From Candidatus Saccharimonadota bacterium (GTDB lineage Bacteria; Patescibacteriota; Saccharimonadia; Saccharimonadales; UBA7683), in NCBI GenBank assembly GCA_020427905.1, contig JAGQNU010000052.1:1-6270 (forward strand): a DNA stretch of 6,270 nt, written 5' to 3'. The notes beneath the pieces were generated by a model. The model saw only the letters and a program-made list of their open reading frames with translations, did not search any database and was not told the origin of the DNA. Position numbers and translations under genes: made by a program. Below are positions 1-5,778 of this stretch, piece after piece; positions within the stretch are counted from its first letter, which is position 1, and each line of letters starts with the position of its first letter.

Positions 1-1
1 C

Positions 2-43
2 CCCATCAAACAACTTAAAGAGTTTCTTGAGAGTCAAGACTAG
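2..43 (+). CDS. Possible C-terminal end of an upstream gene (partial)
   Basis: An open frame enters from the window edge and encodes 13 residues, PIKQLKEFLESQD, before a TAG stop at 41-43. The composition looks like the amphipathic last helix of a soluble protein, which fits a gene end in this densely packed, same-strand neighbourhood. Only 42 bases are visible, so neither family nor function can be assigned, and a chance open frame cannot be excluded. A second TAG at 46-48 in another frame lies in a short GACTA-type tandem repeat (38-50). Confidence 0.35.
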   Translation, partial: PIKQLKEFLESQD

Positions 44-56
44 ACTAGACGGCCTT

Positions 57-65
57 TGGTATGAT
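57..65 (+). promoter_or_regulatory. Extended -10 promoter of the YHYH gene
   Basis: TGGTATGAT is a TG-N extended -10 with TATGAT at 60-65, one mismatch from TATAAT. No convincing -35 lies 16-18 bases upstream, as is common for extended -10 promoters. Transcription would start about 7 bases downstream, at 72-73, which is the ATG at 73. The mRNA would then be leaderless. The ATG codons at 61 and 64 fall inside the promoter and would not be transcribed. Confidence 0.6.
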
Positions 66-72
66 GGGTGGT

Positions 73-1149
73 ATGGATACACAGCAAAACATTCAGCCTC
101 AGGGTGTACCTGAGCAGCCAAAAGCAAAATGGTATAAAAACAAAAAGTGGATAGCGCTCATCGTGGCATTACTTGTCACCGCAAGTTTAATTGTAAGCTA
201 CTTTATATTCAACAGAGACGCAGACGCGCCGAGTGCCGCTAAAACTTCAACACAGACTGAGAGTGATTCAGATGAGATTCCACTTGCGATTAACCCAATT
301 GATGAAACAAAAATTCCTCTGGGCGATAACAAGGTTTCGACCGAGGCCAAGCAGGGCTATATATTCTCCTGCCAGACCAGCTTTAATGGCGGTGGCGCTT
401 CAGATTCAAACAGCTGGATTGATACAGCAAATAACACGTGGGATGCGACAAAAAAGGTGTCAGTTTCGGGCGCCGTGGAGTGGCCCAATGCAAGTTACGA
501 GGCTAGTGTCTCGGGCGGTACGCGGACAATCACGGGCAACAATCTCCCAATCAATGGACAAACAACGGGTGTGTATCCAGTTCAATCTTCAGACCCAGCC
601 TATCAATATGATAAAAACCCAAATGAGATTGCTGAGCAATCACTCAGTCTGAGCTTCCCGGCAACACCGAGTAACGCAGATTCACCAAGCTGTGTCGATA
701 TGGGAGCAGTCGGTGTGTTGATGGACGGTGTTGTCTTGTTCAATGGGCTTGATGCTGGTGGTAGAGATGCTGCCGCATACGAGACGCTTGATAGTTGTGA
801 TGGGCACCCAGAAATGACGGACGAGTATCATCACCATGGAGTACCCTCGTGTATCCTCTCAAAATACAACGAGCCATCAACTTCAACTCTGGTTGGCTAT
901 GCCTACGATGGTTACGGCATCTACGTTGAGCGCGATAAGAACGGTGACTTGCTCACCAACGAGAACTTGGATGAATGTCACGGCCACACAAGCATCGTTG
1001 ATTGGGATGGGGAGAAAGTAAAGCTATACCACTATGTTGCAACCATGGAGTACCCATACGTCGTTGGCTGCTTCCGCGCAACACCGCAAGTCATGAGCAC
1101 GCAAACCGCCTCGCTCCCTGAGCGCCAAACTCCGCCGCTCCGCAGATAA
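73..1149 (+). CDS. Membrane-anchored YHYH-domain protein
   Basis: The product is 358 residues counted from the ATG at 73. A basic N-terminus (KNKK) precedes one hydrophobic segment at about 26-46, so the rest should lie outside the membrane. A low-complexity Ser/Thr/Asp linker follows (about 50-75). The C-terminal half carries YHYH-family hallmarks: DSCDGHP (240-246), YHHH (252-255) where the family usually has YHYH, GYAYDGYGIY (275-284), ECHGHT (301-306) and YHYV (319-322). The cysteines at 100, 207, 242, 260, 302 and 333 could form disulfides. The clustered His, Asp and Cys suggest metal binding, but the family's activity is not established and none is claimed. The last 20 residues are polar and proline-rich. 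I chose ATG 73 over ATG 61 because the -10 at 60-65 overlaps the upstream codons and neither start has a Shine-Dalgarno. The family call is good; the biochemical role is unknown. Confidence 0.85.
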   Translation: MDTQQNIQPQGVPEQPKAKWYKNKKWIALIVALLVTASLIVSYFIFNRDADAPSAAKTSTQTESDSDEIPLAINPIDETKIPLGDNKVSTEAKQGYIFSCQTSFNGGGASDSNSWIDTANNTWDATKKVSVSGAVEWPNASYEASVSGGTRTITGNNLPINGQTTGVYPVQSSDPAYQYDKNPNEIAEQSLSLSFPATPSNADSPSCVDMGAVGVLMDGVVLFNGLDAGGRDAAAYETLDSCDGHPEMTDEYHHHGVPSCILSKYNEPSTSTLVGYAYDGYGIYVERDKNGDLLTNENLDECHGHTSIVDWDGEKVKLYHYVATMEYPYVVGCFRATPQVMSTQTASLPERQTPPLRR

Positions 1150-1155
1150 GTAGTT

Positions 1156-1164
1156 TGCTATGAT
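1156..1164 (+). promoter_or_regulatory. Extended -10 promoter of comEC
   Basis: TGCTATGAT is a TG-N extended -10 with TATGAT at 1159-1164, in the 21-base gap after the YHYH stop codon. The ATG at 1171 lies 6 bases beyond the hexamer, so the transcript should begin at or next to it. There is no -35 match and no Shine-Dalgarno. The hexamer is identical to the one before the YHYH gene. Confidence 0.6.
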
Positions 1165-1170
1165 TACAAT

Positions 1171-2625
1171 ATGAAATGGTGGAACCAGCTTGCGGGTAAG
1201 CGGTTAGTCTATATAACTCTCGGTCTCACTGGCGTGTGTATTGGCTTGGTAATTGGCAGAAGCGTGTTCGTGGCTATGCCGCTGGTTTTACTTCTATTTT
1301 CTGTAATTCTGGTTATTGGCCGGAAGCAGTCAATAGCGTACTGCGTTGCCTCACTCCTCGTGGGACTGTTATTGGGCAATGTGCGCGGACATGTATTTTC
1401 CAATAGTATAGCGCGATACGATGCACTATACGGTACAAGTGTGACTGTTCGTGGGCCCGTGGTTGATGACCCCGGATATAATGACAGAAAAATGATAGAG
1501 TTCCACATCGGGGAGCCAATTATTAATAACACGCAATTACCAGGCAAGGTTCGCATACGGACATTACGTGCGGGCACGATTAGCCGTGGAGATATTGTTG
1601 TTGCGAGTGGATCTCTCAGAGAAACGCTCGGCACCGGTCGGCAGGGTTCAATTGGGTTTGCTAACGTTCAGGTTTTGGAGGAGGACAACAGTCTAGTCGA
1701 GAGGATAAGAACTAGGTTCTTCTCATCTGTATTCTCGGCATTACCTGAGCCACAAGCCAGCCTGGGTTTAGGTTATCTAGCTGGTGTACGTTCGACGCTA
1801 CCGCCAGAATTTGCCGAGGCACTGGCGATAGTCGGGCTAACGCACATCGTTGCCGTCAGTGGGTATAACCTCACGATAATTGTGCAGTTCGTAAAGCGAT
1901 TTTTTGAGAGGGTATCCGCTTATCAAACAGTGTTCTTCTCAATCGTGCTTATTGCTGGATTCCTGCTTGTTACAGGCTGGAGTCCGTCGATTACTCGTGC
2001 AGCATTGATATCTGTCTTAAGTTTGGCTGCATGGTATTTTGGGCGATCGTTTTATCCGCTGGTCATTATTCTGATAGGTGCAGCGGTAACTGCTTTTATT
2101 AATCCACTCTATATTTGGGGAGATGTTGGGTGGTACCTCTCGTTCCTCGCGTTTGCAGGCGTGTTGATTATTGCACCGTTAGTTTTACTGCTCTTTGGCA
2201 AGTGGGGTAAAAACATATTACTGGCAGTTCTTGCGGAAACACTGGCAGCTCAACTGGTGACGGCGCCGTACATAGCATATATTTTCGGCAGAATCTCGGT
2301 GATATCACCAATTGCAAATTTGCTCGTAATCCCGTTCATCCCACTAGCGATGCTACTTGTCTTTGTGACGGGAGTTGTAGGAATGGCGTCTCCTACGCTG
2401 GCACTTTGGGTTGCGGTACCGGCGCGTATATTAATGAGTTTCACGGTCTGGGTTGTTGAGGCTCTGGCAAAAATTCCATGGGCACAATCGAGCCTCAAGC
2501 TACAGTTGTGGCAAATGACAGTAATCTATACTGTTCTTGGAGCGGTAACATTTTTGTCCTGGGCGCTATATAGGGCCAGAGCACGGAGGAGTCATTCTGA
2601 GCAGATAGACTGGAATCTGTTATAA
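1171..2625 (+). CDS. comEC: ComEC/Rec2-type DNA-uptake channel, short form
   Basis: This is a 484-residue polytopic inner-membrane protein of the ComEC/Rec2 competence family, which carries single-stranded DNA into the cytoplasm. Membrane segments lie near 13-30, 33-50 and 53-71. A soluble, beta-rich stretch follows (about 85-170), as in the N-terminal ComEC domain. The competence core spans about 198-470. Its signatures are THIVAVSGYN (224-233, the SGxH-like signature with Asn in place of His), GWSPSITRAA (269-278), WGDVGWYLSFLAFAG (316-330), LAAQLVTAPYIAYIFG (358-373) and ISPIANLLVIPF (378-389). The chain ends soon after the last helix with a basic tail. The C-terminal metallo-beta-lactamase domain of full-length ComEC (about 700-800 residues) is absent, so any nuclease activity would need another protein. 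The frame is intact and the end is followed at once by yebC's promoter, so this looks like a natural short form rather than a truncation. The ATG at 1171 is supported by the -10 six bases upstream. Confidence 0.92.
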   Translation: MKWWNQLAGKRLVYITLGLTGVCIGLVIGRSVFVAMPLVLLLFSVILVIGRKQSIAYCVASLLVGLLLGNVRGHVFSNSIARYDALYGTSVTVRGPVVDDPGYNDRKMIEFHIGEPIINNTQLPGKVRIRTLRAGTISRGDIVVASGSLRETLGTGRQGSIGFANVQVLEEDNSLVERIRTRFFSSVFSALPEPQASLGLGYLAGVRSTLPPEFAEALAIVGLTHIVAVSGYNLTIIVQFVKRFFERVSAYQTVFFSIVLIAGFLLVTGWSPSITRAALISVLSLAAWYFGRSFYPLVIILIGAAVTAFINPLYIWGDVGWYLSFLAFAGVLIIAPLVLLLFGKWGKNILLAVLAETLAAQLVTAPYIAYIFGRISVISPIANLLVIPFIPLAMLLVFVTGVVGMASPTLALWVAVPARILMSFTVWVVEALAKIPWAQSSLKLQLWQMTVIYTVLGAVTFLSWALYRARARRSHSEQIDWNLL

Positions 2626-2631
2626 TAACAG
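2617..2631 (+). repeat. Inverted repeat over the yebC -10 element
   Basis: CTGTTATAATAACAG is a perfect 7-base dyad around a central A. It contains the comEC stop codon (2623-2625) and the TATAAT of the yebC promoter. It could be a repressor-binding site, or the symmetry may simply allow transcription in both directions. AT-rich -10 sequences are partly palindromic by nature, so the flanking CTG/CAG arms are the informative part. Confidence 0.4.
2618..2626 (+). promoter_or_regulatory. Extended -10 promoter of yebC
   Basis: TGTTATAAT is a TG-N extended -10 with a perfect TATAAT at 2621-2626, overlapping the last codons and stop of comEC. The expected start near 2633 gives a leader of about 31 bases containing a ribosome binding site. 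A second, poorer hexamer (TATATT, 2635-2640) could shorten the leader. Confidence 0.6.
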
Positions 2632-2653
2632 TAGTATATTGCTAGAAAACGAC

Positions 2654-2658
2654 GGGAG
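2654..2658 (+). promoter_or_regulatory. Ribosome binding site of yebC
   Basis: GGGAG lies 5 bases before the ATG at 2664. It is the only well-placed Shine-Dalgarno in the window and sets yebC apart from its apparently leaderless neighbours. Confidence 0.7.
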
Positions 2659-2663
2659 ATTAC

Positions 2664-3377
2664 ATGTCAGGACACAGTAAATGGTCTACTATCAAACGCC
2701 AAAAAGAAGCCACTGATGCTAAGCGTGGTGCTGTATTTACCAAAATTGGTAATCAGATTGCTCTAGCTGCAAAAGGTGGGACCGACCCAGACATAAACTC
2801 AGCACTTGCTTTAGCAATTGAGAAGGCCAAAGCTGCCAATATGCCGGCAGCTAATATCCAACGTGCCATTGACCGCGTGAAGGACAAGAACTCCGCAGTG
2901 CTTGAGGAGGTGATGTACGAGGCGTACGGTCCGGGTGGCATCGGCATTATTGTTGAGGCAGCAACGGATAACAAAAACCGTACGTTCCCTGAGGTACGCA
3001 CTGCACTTACAAAGAATGGTGGTACCATGGCCGACCCTGGCAGCGTTGCTTTTCAATTCACCCGTAAAGGCGTGATCCGAGTGAAGGCAAGTGGCGAGGA
3101 CGCGCTACTCACGATACTGGATGCGGGCGCTGAGGACGCTGCGGAAGAGGACGGTGAAATCGTGGTCTACACAGTGGCGACCGACCTCGCTAAGGTGCGA
3201 GAGGCAATTAAAGAGGCAGGGCTGGAGATTGCTGAAGCCAGCCTGCAGTATGTAGCCAACAACATTATTGAAATTACTGATGCAGACACTGAGCGTAAAA
3301 TCATGAACATCATGGATGCACTTGATGATCTCGACGACGTCTCAGAAGTGCACAGCAACTTTGATATAAACACCTAG
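2664..3377 (+). CDS. yebC: YebC/PmpR (TACO1 family) regulator
   Basis: This is a 237-residue cytosolic protein, close to the family's usual 240-250. The N-terminus MSGHSKWSTIKRQKE and the following DAKRGAVFTKI (19-29) are the standard YebC opening. Further signatures are AIEKAKAANMP, a YEAYGPGGIGIIVEA segment, TDNKNRT, a KNGGTMADPGSVAFQF segment and RKGVI. The acidic C-terminus ends in a DALDDLDDVSEVHSNFD-type motif. The family was first described as DNA-binding transcription regulators. Later work on bacterial YebC and mitochondrial TACO1 supports a translation role at proline-rich stretches. The sequence does not choose between these. In many bacteria yebC lies directly before ruvC; here two genes separate them. 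The start is fixed by the family N-terminus and the GGGAG site. Confidence 0.97.
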   Translation: MSGHSKWSTIKRQKEATDAKRGAVFTKIGNQIALAAKGGTDPDINSALALAIEKAKAANMPAANIQRAIDRVKDKNSAVLEEVMYEAYGPGGIGIIVEAATDNKNRTFPEVRTALTKNGGTMADPGSVAFQFTRKGVIRVKASGEDALLTILDAGAEDAAEEDGEIVVYTVATDLAKVREAIKEAGLEIAEASLQYVANNIIEITDADTERKIMNIMDALDDLDDVSEVHSNFDINT

Positions 3378-3380
3378 CAC

Positions 3381-3409
3381 TTGCACCAAATTGTTGTGTA
3401 CGTCACAAT
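3381..3409 (+). promoter_or_regulatory. Candidate promoter of the lamin-tail gene
   Basis: TTGCAC (3381-3386, three matches to TTGACA) is followed after 17 bases by CACAAT (3404-3409, four matches to TATAAT). The ATG at 3416 is 6 bases after the hexamer, the same geometry as the other apparently leaderless genes. No TG-N extension is present and no Shine-Dalgarno precedes the ATG. This is the weakest of the promoter calls. Confidence 0.35.
3394..3408 (+). repeat. Small inverted repeat over the lamin-tail gene's -10
   Basis: TTGTG-N5-CACAA is a 5-base dyad whose right arm lies inside the candidate -10. It has operator-like shape and position but is short enough to occur by chance. It has no U-tract and is too weak for a yebC terminator. 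Confidence 0.25.
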
Positions 3410-3415
3410 ACAGGT

Positions 3416-4909
3416 ATGCGATACATTGCACGGTGGGCTGCAATCTGTATGTCCCTATTGCTATTCACATTTATAGCTCAGCGAGTGAACGCTACAGAAC
3501 TCGTTGTCACTCCGCCTCGAATCAATGAGATATATCCCAACGCACCCGGCTCCTCTGAGTCGGGTTTTGAATTTATCGAGCTCTACAATGAGTCAACGAC
3601 TGATATCGACTTGAGCCAATACGAGATCCGGATAAAAGATAAAACCAAGCAAATGGCGCTGAGTGGTACCCTGGCATCCGATCAATACCTGGCTGTCATA
3701 ACGACGTTCTCACTTGTAAACAATGGGGAGACTGTTCAGTTGTACTACACGGGCACAACCCCAGAGGCGCTGATTGAAGAAGTTGAGTATACAAGTGGCG
3801 CAGCTGATACCGAGTCCTGGTCCTACTTTGAGGATGGCTGGCAGCTAGCCCCAATCACCAAAGATGCTCAAAATCAGAAGTATGGTGAAGCAGCAGAGGA
3901 TCCAATTGACGCATGTCTGGCAACTCCCGAGATCGATACAGAGGTACCTGATGGTTACGAGATAAATGGCGATGGCGAGTGCGTCGCTGTAGTGCCGGCT
4001 ATCGAGTGTCACAATGAGGCAGTTATTAACGAGATACTCAGTGACCCGGATGGCTTGGAGGCTGATGGCGGTGAGTTTGTCGAGCTGTACAACCCCGCCG
4101 TCACGACGGCTAACTTAAATGGATGTGAGCTATACTCCAATAAATCGTCAGACCCGCTGACTGTCTTCACTGAGACGGACATCATTCAGCCTAATGGCTA
4201 TTTTGTAGTTGAGGCGGTGGATAAGCTTACTAATAGTAGCGGCGAGGTATCGTTTATTACTACTGATCGTGAGGATGTGGTTGCGTACAGCTCCGCCAAG
4301 GAGGGATATGCAATAGCTTATTTTGAAGATGGCTGGCAAAATACGAACACTCCTACACCTGGATCACAGAACGTTAGGAGTATTGAGGATGCAACTGAGA
4401 CTAGTAGCGAGACTGGCGTACTCGCAGCTTGTCCCGAGGGTAAGTATAGAAACCCAGAGACAAATAGATGCAAGTCGATCAGTACTGCAACTACATCACT
4501 CACACCGTGTGATGCAGATGAATTTCGTAATCCTGAAACCAACCGCTGTAAAAAGGTTAGCTCGAGTACAGCAACCCTAAAGGCCTGTGACCCTGGCCAG
4601 GAGCGTAACCCAGAGACAAATCGCTGTCGAAGGATAGCAGCAAATTCGAGTGATTTGAAGCCGTGTAAAGATGGATACGAACGCAATTCAGATACAAATC
4701 GTTGCCGAAAAGTCACGCAGGTCGCAGCTACTCAGTTCGGTGACACAGAGGATGGTTCACAAAGCGGCATACACATGAGTAGTTGGTTGATAGCTGGGGT
4801 TTTCTCGATGGCTGTCGGGTACGGCGCCTATGAGTATCGCAGTGAACTTGGGAAGGCCGCGAGCAAAGCAAAGTCAGCTATCACAAAAGGCAAACCTCCT
4901 GATCTCTAA
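3416..4909 (+). CDS. Surface protein: two lamin-tail domains and four Cys repeats
   Basis: This 497-residue protein is built for export. Residues 1-26 form a signal peptide (MRYIAR, hydrophobic core, likely cleavage after VNA). Lamin-tail domain 1 covers about 35-155, with RINEIYP and FEFIELYN. Domain 2 covers about 200-320, with AVINEILSDPDG, GEFVELYN and the TPTPGSQN ending typical of this fold. Both domains carry YFEDGWQ near their ends (137-143 and 302-308), suggesting an internal duplication. A short Cys-containing linker (C167, C189, C198) joins them. Four 26-residue repeats follow (336-439), each C-X12-C around RNPETNRC. A membrane segment (about 457-473) and a Lys-rich cytoplasmic tail end the chain. 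The predicted topology is exported body, C-terminal anchor. Bacterial lamin-tail domains usually occur on exported proteins, often with nucleases or other hydrolases; no enzyme domain is visible here. A binding or adhesion role is inference. No Shine-Dalgarno is present; the signal peptide fixes the start. Confidence 0.88.
   Translation: MRYIARWAAICMSLLLFTFIAQRVNATELVVTPPRINEIYPNAPGSSESGFEFIELYNESTTDIDLSQYEIRIKDKTKQMALSGTLASDQYLAVITTFSLVNNGETVQLYYTGTTPEALIEEVEYTSGAADTESWSYFEDGWQLAPITKDAQNQKYGEAAEDPIDACLATPEIDTEVPDGYEINGDGECVAVVPAIECHNEAVINEILSDPDGLEADGGEFVELYNPAVTTANLNGCELYSNKSSDPLTVFTETDIIQPNGYFVVEAVDKLTNSSGEVSFITTDREDVVAYSSAKEGYAIAYFEDGWQNTNTPTPGSQNVRSIEDATETSSETGVLAACPEGKYRNPETNRCKSISTATTSLTPCDADEFRNPETNRCKKVSSSTATLKACDPGQERNPETNRCRRIAANSSDLKPCKDGYERNSDTNRCRKVTQVAATQFGDTEDGSQSGIHMSSWLIAGVFSMAVGYGAYEYRSELGKAASKAKSAITKGKPPDL
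4421..4732 (+). repeat. Four in-frame 78-bp tandem repeats
   Basis: The units are 4421-4498, 4499-4576, 4577-4654 and 4655-4732, each exactly 26 codons with no gaps. The protein consensus is L-x-x-C-x5-R-N-P-E-T-N-R-C-[KR]-[KR]-[IV] followed by a Ser/Thr/Ala-rich spacer; unit 4 has NSDTNRC and unit 1 has CKS after the second cysteine. At DNA level the units have diverged by synonymous changes, although units 1 and 3 still share a 15-base identical stretch (4451-4465 and 4607-4621). The coding pattern is therefore old and under protein-level selection. Each unit's cysteine pair could form a disulfide-closed loop. Confidence 0.9.
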
Positions 4910-4925
4910 ACCAATATTCTTATGT

Positions 4926-4953
4926 AAACAGCCGCCGATACGGTGGCTGTTTT
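4926..4953 (+). terminator. Rho-independent terminator after the lamin-tail gene
   Basis: A 12-base-pair stem (4926-4937 with 4941-4952) has an ATA loop and one G-T wobble (4934/4944). Its GC-rich core GCCGCC/GGTGGC is flanked by A's on the left and TTTT on the right. It begins 17 bases after the stop codon at 4909. The U-tract is short (TTTTACTG), so termination may be partial. The A-rich left side could also support termination from the other strand. Confidence 0.8.
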
Positions 4954-4955
4954 AC

Positions 4956-4964
4956 TGCTATACT
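4956..4964 (+). promoter_or_regulatory. Extended -10 promoter of the IMPase-like gene and ruvC
   Basis: TGCTATACT is a TG-N extended -10 with TATACT at 4959-4964, beginning 3 bases after the terminator stem and its last T. The ATG at 4972 lies 7 bases beyond, again predicting a leaderless transcript. Any -35 contact would fall inside the terminator hairpin DNA. The transcript should continue through the overlapping ruvC. Confidence 0.6.
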
Positions 4965-4971
4965 GGATAGA

Positions 4972-5778
4972 ATGAGTGAAGATGAACTGAAGAAGTGCGC
5001 GGAGTTTGCGCGTGAGATGGCGGCGGAAGCTGGCACTATCATGCACAAGTACTCTGAGATGGATCAGCAAGTTGAGCGTAAAGGTGATAACTCGCCTGTC
5101 ACAATTGCCGATAAATCCATCAATTCGTTATTGATTGAGAAAGTGAAAGCAACGTTTCCTGATCATGGCGTGCTCGGCGAGGAGGAGAGTCACGAGACCG
5201 ACCGGGACGTACTCTGGGTTTGTGATCCAATCGATGGTACGGTCTCCTTCATACTTCACAGCCCACACAGTATGTTCTCACTTGCGCTCGCCATCAAAGG
5301 CGAAGTCGTGTTAGCGGTGACGTATAACCCGTGGACGGACGAGCTGTTTGAGGCACAAAAGGGCAAAGGCGCAACAAAAAACAGCAAGCCAATCCATGTG
5401 AGCGACAGGGTCTGGGGCGACGGAGCGCTGATTGTGAGCACATCTGACCCGATTCACAAAGGCTATCCAACTGACACGCCTGAGGCAATGCTCAAGATTA
5501 GATCTGAGGGAAATCGGTTATTCCACCTCGCCGGCTGCGTCTTTAAGGGCATGATGATTGCACAAGGTCATGCAGATGGCTACATCTTCCCCTATGACAC
5601 TGCACATGATATCGCAGCGGTGAAATTGATTGTAGAGGAGGCCGGCGGCAGCGTCACTAACCTCGCAGGTGAGGAGCAGCGCTATGACAGAAAGATTAAT
5701 GGCGCAATCGTGAGCCACAAAGGCGTACATGACCAACTGAGGGAGATAGCTGCAGATTATGCGTATTCTGGGGATTGA
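4972..5778 (+). CDS. Inositol monophosphatase-superfamily phosphatase
   Basis: This 268-residue protein has the length and motifs of the Mg2+-dependent IMPase/CysQ/FBPase-type sugar-phosphatase superfamily. Metal-binding elements are in order: TIADKSIN (44-51), LGEEES (68-73, with E70), WVCDPIDGT (82-90, with D85, I87 and D88), and HDIAAVKLIVEEAGG (212-226, with D213). The last motif usually reads WD; here it is HD. The DPIDGT motif is followed by VSFILHSP rather than the usual TNFVHGFP. Possible substrates are inositol phosphate, histidinol phosphate, 3'-phosphoadenosine 5'-phosphate or another sugar phosphate; the sequence does not decide. The only usable start is ATG 4972, which has no Shine-Dalgarno and lies 7 bases after a -10. 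The last 20 bases overlap ruvC, implying co-transcription and probably coupled translation. Confidence 0.88.
   Translation: MSEDELKKCAEFAREMAAEAGTIMHKYSEMDQQVERKGDNSPVTIADKSINSLLIEKVKATFPDHGVLGEEESHETDRDVLWVCDPIDGTVSFILHSPHSMFSLALAIKGEVVLAVTYNPWTDELFEAQKGKGATKNSKPIHVSDRVWGDGALIVSTSDPIHKGYPTDTPEAMLKIRSEGNRLFHLAGCVFKGMMIAQGHADGYIFPYDTAHDIAAVKLIVEEAGGSVTNLAGEEQRYDRKINGAIVSHKGVHDQLREIAADYAYSGD

Noticed and set aside
27..32. TTGAGA as a -35 box for the YHYH promoter
   Set aside because: It lies 27 bases before the -10, far beyond the usual 16-18, so the promoter is treated as extended -10 only.
38..50. GACTA tandem repeat (2.6 copies)
   Set aside because: Too short to be a meaningful satellite or operator; noted only because it supplies stop codons before the first promoter.
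1209..1634. Long minus-strand open frame of 141 codons opposite comEC
   Set aside because: It is antisense to a well-matched comEC, has no recognisable motif, no ribosome binding site and no promoter of note; it is a shadow of the coding frame.
4318..4716. Minus-strand frame of 132 codons with internal repeats (RQRFVSGLRS-like)
   Set aside because: The repetition is just the antisense image of the four 78-bp cysteine repeats in the lamin-tail gene.
4421..4732. Regular 78-bp repeats as a CRISPR-like array
   Set aside because: The period is an exact multiple of three, the frame is open throughout, and the units are diverged with no unique spacers between identical repeats.
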